A DNA stretch of 64,000 nt from Candidatus Sulfotelmatobacter sp. (GTDB lineage: Bacteria > Acidobacteriota > Terriglobia > Terriglobales > Acidobacteriaceae): contig JASHOT010000130.1 in assembly GCA_030040965.1 (NCBI GenBank), positions 1-64,000 on the forward strand, written 5' to 3'. Below are positions 16,392 to 24,028 of the stretch, in pieces. The notes below the pieces were generated by a model that worked only from the letters and a program-made list of their open reading frames with translations, did no database searches and had not been told where the DNA came from. The position numbers were made by a program, and so were the translations under genes. Each line of letters starts with the position of its first letter. The stretch's first letter is position 1.

Positions 16392-17402
16392 GTGAGAACG
16401 AAATGGAGAGGCTACTTGCTGAAGGGGTTCGTGAGCTTCACGATCGCGTGTTTTCTGTTTGTCTCCGGGTGCGCCACTGGAGGTCTCCATCACAGCGCAG
16501 GCAGAAATGCGCAGGCACCCGCGTCCAGCCCGAAGGTGCTGGCCGTCTACATGCCGTGGTTCGGCGACCACAGCCACATTGATGTCGGCTATTCCAGTCA
16601 GGATCCCGACGTCCTTCGCCACCAGATCGAGCAGGCGCGACAGCGCGGCATCTCGGCGTTTGTGGTTGATTGGAACGGCGAACGCCGGCCTTTTGCCGAT
16701 CATAACTTCGGAGTTCTCGAGCAGATCGCCAGCGAAAGTCACTTTCAGGTTGGGCTGCTTTATAACGAAGCGGAAGACGATGACTCGCAAGCTACCGGCG
16801 ACGCTTTGGCCGCATTCGATGACGCCTATAACAATTACATCGGACCGCAGGCTCCGTATCGAAATGCTTACCTCACGTATCAGGGTCATCCGATGATTTT
16901 CATTTTCCCGAAGCGTTCGCATACGGACTGGAACCGGGTTCGTGCGCATTGCAGCGCATGGGAATCCTCACCTGTACTCATCTACAAAGACGACCCTCCA
17001 GTGCAATATGACGACGCATTCGCGGGCTCCTACGCCTGGGTTCAACCGGGTAACCAGGGTTGGAAAGCTGATGGCAGCAACTGGGGCCAGGAGTATCTCG
17101 ACTATTTTTACAAGACGATGAAAAAGCATCCCGATAAGATTGCGGTCGGTGCGGCCTGGCCTGGATTCGACGATTCGCGCGCCCGTTGGGGTCTTAATCG
17201 TCATATGCAAGCTCGATGCGGTCAGACGCTCGACGACACCATGAGCTTCTACCGGCGCTACTACGATGATTCGAACCCGCTGCCTTTTCTGCTGATTGAA
17301 ACCTGGAACGACTACGAAGAAGGAACGGCGATTGAGAGGTTATCCACGGCCAACTGCAATCAGGGTGAGCCAACGACTCCCTCGGCAGTCAGCTCACGAT
17401 GA
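16392..17402 (+). CDS. GH99-like (endo-alpha-mannosidase fold) lipoprotein
   Basis: A GTG start gives a lipoprotein signal with lipobox VSGC, so Cys27 would be lipidated. The mature protein carries the pattern of the glycoside hydrolase family 99-like domain: VLAVYMPWFGDHSHI at the first strand, HQIEQARQRGISAFVVDWNG, QVGLLYNEAEDDD, and a C-terminal PLPFLLIETWNDYEEGTAIE. The final W-N-(D/E)-(Y/W)-x-E segment is where this superfamily keeps an active-site acidic residue. It could trim or edit the exported polymer in the periplasm or outer membrane, comparable in position to PelA or AlgL in other systems. The GH99-like fold also occurs in GT-associated domains of unknown activity, so catalysis is not certain. 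Confidence 0.78.
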   Translation: MRTKWRGYLLKGFVSFTIACFLFVSGCATGGLHHSAGRNAQAPASSPKVLAVYMPWFGDHSHIDVGYSSQDPDVLRHQIEQARQRGISAFVVDWNGERRPFADHNFGVLEQIASESHFQVGLLYNEAEDDDSQATGDALAAFDDAYNNYIGPQAPYRNAYLTYQGHPMIFIFPKRSHTDWNRVRAHCSAWESSPVLIYKDDPPVQYDDAFAGSYAWVQPGNQGWKADGSNWGQEYLDYFYKTMKKHPDKIAVGAAWPGFDDSRARWGLNRHMQARCGQTLDDTMSFYRRYYDDSNPLPFLLIETWNDYEEGTAIERLSTANCNQGEPTTPSAVSSR

Positions 17403-17499
17403 TCGTTAGCTCGGTCCGTCCGACCAACAACCCGACCACCATGAAACACATCGAAAACAATGCTCGCAATCGACGCTTAGCTTACGACGCAGGAATTGA

Positions 17500-18585
17500 A
17501 TGAACTACCAGCCCAACTCTCTCGCGTGTTGTGCGGTTCTTTCTCATCTCGTTCTGGGCACTGACGAGGCACACATCGGGAAAGAGGTTTTTCGCCTCAC
17601 GGCCTCTTTTCACGAGCCAGACTGGCAGGAACTGCAACATCTCGCCAACATGCATCACGTGGTCATTCGTGCTTTGCCGCGTTTATCCACCTTGCTGGAG
17701 AGGAACGGAAATAGATTGTGGGCTGATTATTTTGTCCGAATCGTTGCGACGGAGCGCGCTCGAATCGCTCACGCAATTTCCTTTCTGAAGCCCATCTGTA
17801 CGTCACTGGAGCAGGCCGGGAGCGTTGTCGTGATGAAATCGCTCGATCATTGGCCGGATCTCGGCAGTGATCTGGATTTGTTTACCGACGGCGATCCTGC
17901 CGCGGTGATTTCGATTATGTCCGATCTCCTGCACGCCACGATGGAGCCCAGAAGCTGGGGCGATCGTCTCGCCAACAAGTGGAATTTCGCGCTCCCCGGC
18001 TTGCCCGAGCTCGTAGAGGTCCATGTGCGGCGGCTCGGCCAAATGGGAGAACAAAAGTTGATCGGCGAAGCCCTCATCGCACGAGCCATCACCGTCGAGC
18101 GTGGTGACGAGGCCTTCCGGGTTCCCGCGCCTGAAGATCGTATTGTCATCAGCACGCTTCAGAGAATGTTCCGTCATTTTTACATGCGCATTTGCGACAT
18201 CGCGGAGATTTCGCAGCTCATCGCGGATCGAGCCGTTGATTTCGGATATCTGTGCTCTCTGGGCAAACTCAGTGGGCTGTGGGACGGATTGGCGACATAC
18301 CGGAACATCATCCGCGGATATGCCCGCCAGTATGGTCGATCTCTGGAGTTGCCGTCGTTCGTGCTGTCGGGGGCGCGGTTCGCAAACGACGAGGTCCGCT
18401 TCAGAAAGAGTTTCTTGCGGATCCCGATATTGCCGCATTGTGCCCAGCTTTACGCCGCGGAACTGAGGAAGCTGGTGTTCACCGGCCAAATCAGCAACAG
18501 TCTGCGTCTGAGCCTGATGCCCGCGCTTGCCACCGCTGCTGCACTCAGAGAGAAAATAGCTGGAAGCGACAGCGGTATCTGGTGA
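17500..18585 (+). CDS. Nucleotidyltransferase-fold protein (NTP_transf_5-like)
   Basis: A helical N-terminus precedes VVVMKSLDHWPDLGSDLDLFTDG at residues 107-129, where the GSDLDLF segment matches the DxD motif of polymerase-beta-type nucleotidyltransferases. The arrangement, in which the motif follows a helical domain and the protein is 350-400 residues long, fits the NTP_transf_5 family often found in capsule and lasso-peptide clusters. The lysine of a canonical LKG is present as MKS. The second half is helical, with HFYMRICDIAEISQLI. Substrate is unknown; transfer of a nucleotide to a protein or sugar is possible. It begins 98 bases after the GH99-like gene and closes the polysaccharide region. 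Confidence 0.7.
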   Translation: MNYQPNSLACCAVLSHLVLGTDEAHIGKEVFRLTASFHEPDWQELQHLANMHHVVIRALPRLSTLLERNGNRLWADYFVRIVATERARIAHAISFLKPICTSLEQAGSVVVMKSLDHWPDLGSDLDLFTDGDPAAVISIMSDLLHATMEPRSWGDRLANKWNFALPGLPELVEVHVRRLGQMGEQKLIGEALIARAITVERGDEAFRVPAPEDRIVISTLQRMFRHFYMRICDIAEISQLIADRAVDFGYLCSLGKLSGLWDGLATYRNIIRGYARQYGRSLELPSFVLSGARFANDEVRFRKSFLRIPILPHCAQLYAAELRKLVFTGQISNSLRLSLMPALATAAALREKIAGSDSGIW

Positions 18586-18743
18586 TAACCGTCAGTAAAT
18601 CAATGAAATTCTAAATTCGACCGCGTGCGTACTTAGGTGTGTGCGTACAGGTTTTGCCGGATTGTTGTCATCGCCCCCTGTCTTTATTCTTCATCCAAGA
18701 GTCGTAGAAAAGCACGCCTACGTGGTTTTTGCTCATCTGAGCA

Positions 18744-19157
18744 ATGTGGCAGAGTTCCTTGATTCGAATTCTTGTTGTAGATGACAATCCGTCCGTCCGG
18801 CACTACCTTCGCGCTCTTCTGGAGCAGCAAAATTCCTGGGAAGTTTGCGGCGAGGCTCGCACCGGAGGCGAGGCCCTCCAGCGTGTACGGGAGTGTCAAC
18901 CGGATCTGATCCTGTTGGATTTTCAAATGCCTGATTTGAATGGTCTGGATGTTGCAAGAGAAGTCGCGCGACAGTGGCCTTCCATTCCGATTTTGATGAT
19001 TACCGTACACCTGAACAAGCAGCTGGCCGCTGCCGCGAAAGAAGCCGGCATACGCGGTGCCTGCGCCAAGTCCGATGTCGGAAACATCGTGGAAGCGGTA
19101 CACGCCCTCTTGCATCAGCAGACCTATTTCCCCAGAATGCTATCGACGAACGGATAG
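18744..19157 (+). CDS. Stand-alone receiver-domain response regulator
   Basis: This is a 137-residue CheY-like receiver. The acidic pair is Asp13-Asp14, the likely phospho-acceptor Asp59 lies in LLDFQMPDLNG, the switch Thr is at 87 and the conserved Lys at 109 (CAKSD). Sequence closeness to the NarL-type receivers downstream suggests descent from a NarL protein that lost its helix-turn-helix. The tail stops at YFPRMLSTNG, where NarL proteins enter the linker. It would act by phosphate transfer or by binding a partner. No kinase is adjacent; the nearest is the hybrid kinase at 24-27 kb. Confidence 0.88.
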   Translation: MWQSSLIRILVVDDNPSVRHYLRALLEQQNSWEVCGEARTGGEALQRVRECQPDLILLDFQMPDLNGLDVAREVARQWPSIPILMITVHLNKQLAAAAKEAGIRGACAKSDVGNIVEAVHALLHQQTYFPRMLSTNG

Positions 19158-19234
19158 AAAGTTTCTGGCGCACAATGAGGCAATAGGGTCTCGACGATAC
19201 AGGATTTCCTGTATTCGGTTGGTGCTATCACACT

Positions 19235-19262
19235 GCTAGCCTCTCCTAGGCTGGCTTGTTTT
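19235..19262 (+). terminator. Probable intrinsic terminator after first receiver gene
   Basis: GCTAGCCT at 19235-19242 pairs with AGGCTGGC at 19248-19255, with one G-T pair and a 5-base loop, and is followed by TTGTTTT. It lies between two same-strand regulator genes 163 bases apart. The U-tract is interrupted, so strength is doubtful. Confidence 0.45.
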
Positions 19263-19320
19263 CGGCCGAATCGCGTTGAAAGAATGGGCCTCATTGTACC
19301 TGCAGAATCACGAAACTCTG

Positions 19321-19734
19321 ATGACAACCCGGATCTTACTCGTGGATGATCACCCCATCGTACGGGAAGGGCTGAAAACTGTTCTTCAGCGAAAGCCCGG
19401 ATGGGAAGTTGTGGGGGAAGCTGAAAACGGAGTGGAAGCTCTTGAAAAAGCGGAGAGTCTCCATCCCGACGTGATCGTGCTCGATATCACGATGCCCAGG
19501 ATGAACGGCCTTGAAGTCTGCCGACTCCTGAAGCAGAACTCTTCGGGATCGGAAGTCCTGTTTGTAACTCAGCATGATTCTCCGCAGATGATGCGTGAAG
19601 CTCTGGGAGCCGGGGCAAAAGGATATGTCGTGAAATCCAATGCGGCGAGAGATCTCCTGGAAGCCATTGAGGTTGTCAGTCAGCACAAAGTCTTCACCGC
19701 GATGGCGCGCCCTGACGGCACCCTCAAGAACTGA
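19321..19734 (+). CDS. Stand-alone receiver-domain response regulator, NarL-derived
   Basis: ATG at 19321 begins MTTRILLVDDHPIVREGLKT; an in-frame start at 19276 would add a non-family extension. The acidic pair is at 9-10, the phospho-acceptor Asp55 is in IVLDITMPRMNG, Thr83 is in FVTQH and Lys105 in YVVKSN. It matches the receiver halves of the NarL regulators at 19782 and 21866 but ends at VFTAMARPDGTLKN, just where those proteins enter their DNA-binding part. Only 47 bases separate it from the next gene, so the missing domain is not hidden in another frame. It is a likely phosphate sink or protein-binding regulator in this signalling cluster. Confidence 0.87.
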   Translation: MTTRILLVDDHPIVREGLKTVLQRKPGWEVVGEAENGVEALEKAESLHPDVIVLDITMPRMNGLEVCRLLKQNSSGSEVLFVTQHDSPQMMREALGAGAKGYVVKSNAARDLLEAIEVVSQHKVFTAMARPDGTLKN

Positions 19735-19781
19735 CTCGCTGGGGCAGCGATCGAGTTAACTGATTAAGGAGCAGTCCCGCT

Positions 19782-20510
19782 ATGAAGTTGCGCATCTTGC
19801 TGGCAGATGATCATGAGATTGTTCGCAAAGGTTTGGCCGCGCTTCTTCAGAGACATGACGGCTGGGAGGTCTGCGGAGAGGCCACGGACGGGCGCGAGGC
19901 TGTCGAAAAGGCCAAAGAGCTCAAGCCCGACGTCGTTATCGTCGATATCGGAATGCCGAATCTCAACGGTCTGGATGCGACTCGCCGTCTGCTGCAGATC
20001 GATCCCAATTTCAAGATCATCGTGCTGACCGTCACCGATGCAGATCAGGTGATCCGCGAGGCGCTGGATGCCGGCGCCAGAGGCTTTGTGCTGAAATCCG
20101 ATGCCGCCCGCGATCTGGTTTCCGCAATCGAAGCCATTGAAGGCAAGCGGATGTTCTTTACCCCCCGCGTGAACGAACTGCTGCTGGCCGGATTTCTGGA
20201 AAAAGGGCACCCGATTTCCAGAAGTCAACCGCCCGCGCTTCCAACCTTGACCGCGCGTGAGCGAGAAATTACCCAATTGCTGGCTGAAGGCCGCAGCTCG
20301 AAGGAAGCTGCCTCGCTGTTAAACCTGAGCACAAAAACGGTCGAAACCCACCGCAGCAACATCATGCGGAAGCTCAGTCTCCATTCCATTCGCGATCTGG
20401 TGGTTTACGCCATCAAGAACAAGATCATTCAGATCGAAATGCCGCCCGAAGGCGCCGATCATGTGCCCAAATCCGCTCCCACCGGTCAGCGCACCGATTC
20501 TCCGGTATAA
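19782..20510 (+). CDS. NarL/FixJ-type response regulator with LuxR HTH
   Basis: The receiver domain covers residues 1-120 (acidic pair in LLADDHEIV, phospho-acceptor Asp in VIVDIGMPNLNG, Lys in FVLKSDAARD). A linker and a GerE/LuxR helix-turn-helix follow at about 155-215 (LTAREREITQLLAEG, then STKTVETHRSNIMRKL). An AAGGAG lies upstream of the ATG with 10 bases or so of spacing. Its 3' end overlaps the convergent VWFA gene by 25 bases. Phosphorylation normally drives dimerisation and promoter binding. Cognate kinase and targets are unknown; neighbouring VWFA genes are possible targets. Confidence 0.93.
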   Translation: MKLRILLADDHEIVRKGLAALLQRHDGWEVCGEATDGREAVEKAKELKPDVVIVDIGMPNLNGLDATRRLLQIDPNFKIIVLTVTDADQVIREALDAGARGFVLKSDAARDLVSAIEAIEGKRMFFTPRVNELLLAGFLEKGHPISRSQPPALPTLTAREREITQLLAEGRSSKEAASLLNLSTKTVETHRSNIMRKLSLHSIRDLVVYAIKNKIIQIEMPPEGADHVPKSAPTGQRTDSPV

Positions 20511-21508
20511 ACGCCGCTTCGGGTGCGGACGGTTAGTTTGCCATATCCCGCGGAGCGCGCCTCGACCACAATTGGATGGAAGCCCGCTTTCTGGTCTTCC
20601 TGCTCCGGCTTGTACGCAATCACATATTGGTTGCGGATGTCATGTGCCAGCGTGCGCGTCACGTCTTCTACCTGATCAAGGCTCGTCGGAAAATATGCGG
20701 CGCCGCCTGTGGCTTCGGCCAGTTTTTCCAGGCCTTCTCGGCCTTTCGTCTGTGCCTCGCCCGTCAGTCCGATGGCGTACAAAACGGGGCCGGTTGGCTT
20801 TTGCAGTTCGCGGACTGCGTCCTGCAACGTCTCTTGACTCATATTGTCCTGCCCGTCAGTAATTACCAGAAGAATCCTCTTCTCGATTCGGGGATCGTTG
20901 GCGAGATGACGAGCGGATGCGACCACCGCATCATAAAGAGCCGTGCTTCCCCGCTCCGTAGTCCGGTGGAGTGCCTGTTCCAAAAGATCAATATTGGAGG
21001 TGAAGTCCTGATCCAGATATGGATTCTGGCTGAAGTTAACGACGAATACTTCGTCATTCGGGTTGCTCGCGCGGATGAGGTTCAATACGGCCTGGTTCAC
21101 TTTCTCGCGTTTATCCCGCATCGATCCGGAATTGTCGATCACCACTCCGATCGCCACCGGCACATCCTCGCGGCGAAAGGATGTGATCGTTTGCGGCCGG
21201 CCATCCTCAAATACGGAAAATGCGCTGCGGTCCAGATGCGCGGCTAACCGCTGATCCTGGTCAATCACGGTCGCGTGCAACACCACTTCCTCGACTTGTT
21301 TCTTGAACACAAAGGAGCCCTGATCCACTCCGTTAAGATCCTCGATAGATGAACTATTTTGAACTGGCGTTGGAGGAGGCACGCTTCTCGGCGGGCCACT
21401 CTGCAAGTCAGGCGCCGCCTGTTGAACCGGCTCTTGCGCCGGGGCGGAAACCACGAGAGCAGCGAACAGAACTCCTGCGGCAAGTCCATGCGTCGTGAAC
21501 TTTCGCAT
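20486..21508 (-). CDS. VWFA-related Acidobacterial domain protein (TIGR03436-like), MIDAS intact
   Basis: The protein has a signal peptide (HGLAAGVLFAALVVSAPAQ), a Pro-rich spacer, a beta-sandwich strand region beginning with EVVLHATVIDQDQRL and FSVFEDGRPQTITSF, and then a von Willebrand A domain. The metal-ion dependent adhesion site is present as DNSGS in GVVIDNSGSMRDKREKVNQ, with ILLVITDGQDN as the later Asp loop. The C-terminus is RNQYVIAYKPEQEDQKAGFHPI, characteristic of this acidobacterial family. It is likely exported and binds protein partners in a Mg-dependent manner; the biological role of the family is unknown. An AGGAGG lies 15 bases before ATG 21508 and 6 before an in-frame TTG at 21517, so the true start may be the latter. 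Confidence 0.88.
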   Translation of the reverse strand: MRKFTTHGLAAGVLFAALVVSAPAQEPVQQAAPDLQSGPPRSVPPPTPVQNSSSIEDLNGVDQGSFVFKKQVEEVVLHATVIDQDQRLAAHLDRSAFSVFEDGRPQTITSFRREDVPVAIGVVIDNSGSMRDKREKVNQAVLNLIRASNPNDEVFVVNFSQNPYLDQDFTSNIDLLEQALHRTTERGSTALYDAVVASARHLANDPRIEKRILLVITDGQDNMSQETLQDAVRELQKPTGPVLYAIGLTGEAQTKGREGLEKLAEATGGAAYFPTSLDQVEDVTRTLAHDIRNQYVIAYKPEQEDQKAGFHPIVVEARSAGYGKLTVRTRSGVYTGESVR

Positions 21509-21752
21509 CACTATCAATCTCACCCTCCTAAACGGCTTTGGATGCGCCCAAAATGGCCGCCGGGATGAGCTTTTGTTTACTACATCAGATTGAGCGATTA
21601 CATCCGCATAGTGTTTGAGGCAACTACAGCAAATACCTTATCGACGCAGCGTGAAGGAGACACATAATAGACAGTCAAGCCTTTGCCGGCCACGTAGATT
21701 GTGGCGAAGTTCGGCAAAACTTACATAAGCAAGGCCGATCGAACTGCGGGCG

Positions 21753-21774
21753 AATCAATGTTTGATCATTGATT
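21753..21774. promoter_or_regulatory. Perfect 8-bp inverted repeat, candidate operator
   Basis: AATCAATG at 21753-21760 and CATTGATT at 21767-21774 are exact inverted copies separated by tttgat. The dyad sits in the 340-base divergent region between the VWFA gene (start near 21508) and the NarL regulator (start 21866), about 90 bases before the latter. Nothing else in this intergenic stretch stands out. Confidence 0.4.
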
Positions 21775-21865
21775 AACGTTTGGCATGATTTGTGCTACTG
21801 CAGATCACGTCCCGACAAAGGGTACGTTATGGCCGTAACGCTGTTCCTTTACCGGAGGTGTGTGG

Positions 21866-22522
21866 GTGAGCGCATTACGAATTCTTATCGCGGATGATCA
21901 CGAAGTTGCCAGACGAGGTATTCGTTCCCTGCTTGAGAATCATCCCGGCTGGGAAGTGGTAGCGGAGGCAAGCAACGGCCGAGATGCCGTCAATGCGGCG
22001 ACTCGCCTCAAGCCCGACGTCGCCTTACTCGATATCGGCATGCCCAGTCTCAACGGCCTCGACGCGACGCGTCAGATTTTGAACGTATCCCCCGCGACGC
22101 GCGTCCTGATCCTGACCATGCACGATTCCGAGCAGGTGGTGCGCGAGGTGCTCGCAGCGGGCGCTCGTGGTTTCCTGTTGAAATCGGATGCCGGCCGCGA
22201 TCTGGTGTCGGCGGTCGAGGCTTTGCAGTTCCGCCGGACGTTTTTTACCACCAAGGTCGCTCAATTGGTTCTCGAAGGATATTTGCATCCCGGCGCCGTC
22301 GAGTCAGACCAGGTCTCGCGCAGCCTGCTGACTCCTCGTGAACGCGAAGTGATTCAGTTGCTGGCAGAGGGCAAAACCACCAAAGAAGTGGCGACCACGC
22401 TCAACTTGAGTGTAAAGACGGCGGAAACGCATCGCACCAATCTAATGCGCAAGCTGGATCTTCACTCCGTCGTCGATTTGACTCTCTATGCCGTGCGCAA
22501 TGGCATTGTTCATGTGGCCTGA
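21866..22522 (+). CDS. NarL/FixJ-type response regulator with LuxR HTH
   Basis: The N-terminal receiver has the acidic pair in LIADDHEVA, phospho-acceptor Asp in ALLDIGMPSLNG and Lys in FLLKSDAGRD. The C-terminal GerE domain reads LTPREREVIQLLAEG followed by SVKTAETHRTNLMRKLDLHS. GTG at 21866 has GGAGG at 21854-21858 with 7-base spacing and gives the compact family start; GTG at 21860 is in frame but too close to that site. It is very similar to the regulator at 19782, so the two are probably tandem paralogues. It is followed at 30 bases by a small exported-type protein and then by a VWFA protein, which may be co-transcribed. No kinase gene is adjacent. Confidence 0.92.
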   Translation: MSALRILIADDHEVARRGIRSLLENHPGWEVVAEASNGRDAVNAATRLKPDVALLDIGMPSLNGLDATRQILNVSPATRVLILTMHDSEQVVREVLAAGARGFLLKSDAGRDLVSAVEALQFRRTFFTTKVAQLVLEGYLHPGAVESDQVSRSLLTPREREVIQLLAEGKTTKEVATTLNLSVKTAETHRTNLMRKLDLHSVVDLTLYAVRNGIVHVA

Positions 22523-22552
22523 CGTGAGCCATCCCAAAAATGTAAGACCTCA

Positions 22553-22906
22553 ATGAAATTTGCTTTGCTTCTTCTCTACTGCGCCGGACGCGGTTCGATG
22601 ACCGATCCGGCGATTGTTTTACAGGACGCGGCAAGTTCCCCGCAGCAGCGCCAGCAGATTGACGATACGCAATCGGCGCGCCCCTTCGAAGGCAAAATCA
22701 TCAAAACCGGGCCCCACGGCTCGGCCGACACGAAGGCTGATAGATACATTCTGGTCGAGTCTTCGACCGGAGCAACTTACTCCCTCGATAACCAGCAAGC
22801 TGCCGCGAAGTTCGCGGGAAGGCACGTCAAGGTGATCGCCAGCATGGACCTGAAAAGCAACACGCTTCATGTCGTCGATATCAGGCTCGTTCACGCCGAG
22901 AAGTGA
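22553..22906 (+). CDS. Small DUF5818-like protein
   Basis: This 117-residue protein starts with a short hydrophobic stretch (MKFALLLLYCAGRGSM) that is a weak signal peptide. The rest forms a small beta-barrel pattern: RPFEGKIIKTGPHGSADTKA, RYILVESSTGATYSLDN, then KFAGRHVKVIASMDLKSNTLHVVDI. This matches my memory of acidobacterial DUF5818 proteins, with an OB-like fold (GxI strand, a central Y-x-L-D and a final H-V strand), but I cannot confirm it by search. It is placed 30 bases after the NarL regulator and 53 bases before the VWFA gene, so it is likely in one transcript. Function is unknown. Confidence 0.65.
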   Translation: MKFALLLLYCAGRGSMTDPAIVLQDAASSPQQRQQIDDTQSARPFEGKIIKTGPHGSADTKADRYILVESSTGATYSLDNQQAAAKFAGRHVKVIASMDLKSNTLHVVDIRLVHAEK

Positions 22907-22959
22907 GTTCATTTCCCACCCCGCAATTTGACAAGAACGGCCCTGAAGGAGCATGCCTG

Positions 22960-24018
22960 ATGCAGAGGCTCGCTTCCGTGAGGCTGCGGCTAACACCAGC
23001 AACGGTCGAACGGTATCGCAGATTCCATTTTCTGCTGATATTCATTGGGCTCTGCGGCCATGCTTTTGCTCAAAACACAACGCCGCCAAACTCGGCCATT
23101 GGTTCGCAGGACATAACGGTCCGCTCGCAATCCAATCTTGTACTGATCCCCGCGCTGGTTAAGGATCAGCACGGTGAGATCGTTTACGGATTGCAGGCCG
23201 ACGATTTTATTGTCGAAGATGACGGCGTACCGCAAGCGGTTCATCTGGACGAGACGCCCGAGGGGCAGCCTGTTTCATTGGTAGTCGCGATCCAGCGCGG
23301 ACGCAGAGCCAACTATGAGTTCCAGCGAATGCTCGGCTTGAAGACGATGCTTGACCCGCTATTCGCTACAGGAACTTCCCGGGTCGCGATCGTGGAGTTC
23401 GACAGTAAGGTTGATCTCACACGCAACTTCACCAGAGATGAAAGTTTGATCGACGCGGATCTGGAAAATCTTCAAGCGGGCGATGAAGGCGCCGCAATCC
23501 TGGATGCGATTACCTATTCGATCAATTTGCTCAAAGCAGAAGCGGAGAACCGGCAGCGCGTGTTGCTGTTGATCAGTGAAACGCGCGACCACGGCAGCAA
23601 GGCCAAGATTGAAGACACCGTATCAGCGACTGGCAGTAGCAATGTTTCGATGTACGCCCTGGCGTTCTCGCCGGGACTTTCCAACATTCTCGACACCGAA
23701 CGGGGCACGAACATAAACGAGATGCATGAAGGGGTAAATTTCCTCGACCTCGGTTATCGCCTGGCTCAGGCTATGAGGAAGAATGTTCCCAATACGGTTG
23801 CCTCGATGACGGGGGGCGAATACGAATTGTTCATGTCGCGCAAGAAATTCGAGATTCACATGAACGACTTCACCAATCACTTGCACAGCCGCTATCTGTT
23901 GAGCTTTGCGCCGAAGGATCCACATCCGGGCTTGCACCAGATTCGTCTGCGGCTTAAAGATCCGGGTCGCGGCGTCATTCTGGCAAGAAGCAGCTATTGG
24001 GCGAAAGCTGCAAAATGA
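22960..24018 (+). CDS. VWFA-related Acidobacterial domain protein lacking the MIDAS motif
   Basis: A signal-anchor (FHFLLIFIGLCGHAFAQ) is followed by the family beta region (SNLVLIPALVKDQHGEIVYG, DFIVEDDGVPQAVHL) and a von Willebrand A fold. At the place where the two sister proteins have DNSGS or DASSS this one reads LVVAIQRGRRANYEF, so the metal-binding site is gone. The later strands (VAIVEFDSKVDLTRNFT, VLLLISETRDHG) and the family tail LHSRYLLSFAPKDPHPGLHQI remain. ATG at 22960 has GAAGGA 9 bases upstream; the longer frame to 22903 overlaps the previous gene and lacks a signal start. It probably keeps a binding function without the metal. It is convergent with the hybrid kinase, 10 bases apart. 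Confidence 0.87.
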   Translation: MQRLASVRLRLTPATVERYRRFHFLLIFIGLCGHAFAQNTTPPNSAIGSQDITVRSQSNLVLIPALVKDQHGEIVYGLQADDFIVEDDGVPQAVHLDETPEGQPVSLVVAIQRGRRANYEFQRMLGLKTMLDPLFATGTSRVAIVEFDSKVDLTRNFTRDESLIDADLENLQAGDEGAAILDAITYSINLLKAEAENRQRVLLLISETRDHGSKAKIEDTVSATGSSNVSMYALAFSPGLSNILDTERGTNINEMHEGVNFLDLGYRLAQAMRKNVPNTVASMTGGEYELFMSRKKFEIHMNDFTNHLHSRYLLSFAPKDPHPGLHQIRLRLKDPGRGVILARSSYWAKAAK

Positions 24019-24028
24019 GAGGCGCGGC

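Noticed and set aside
19735-19781. Hidden helix-turn-helix coding sequence after the second receiver gene
   Set aside because: Only 47 bases separate the genes, too short for a GerE domain, so a simple frameshift cannot explain the receiver-only form.
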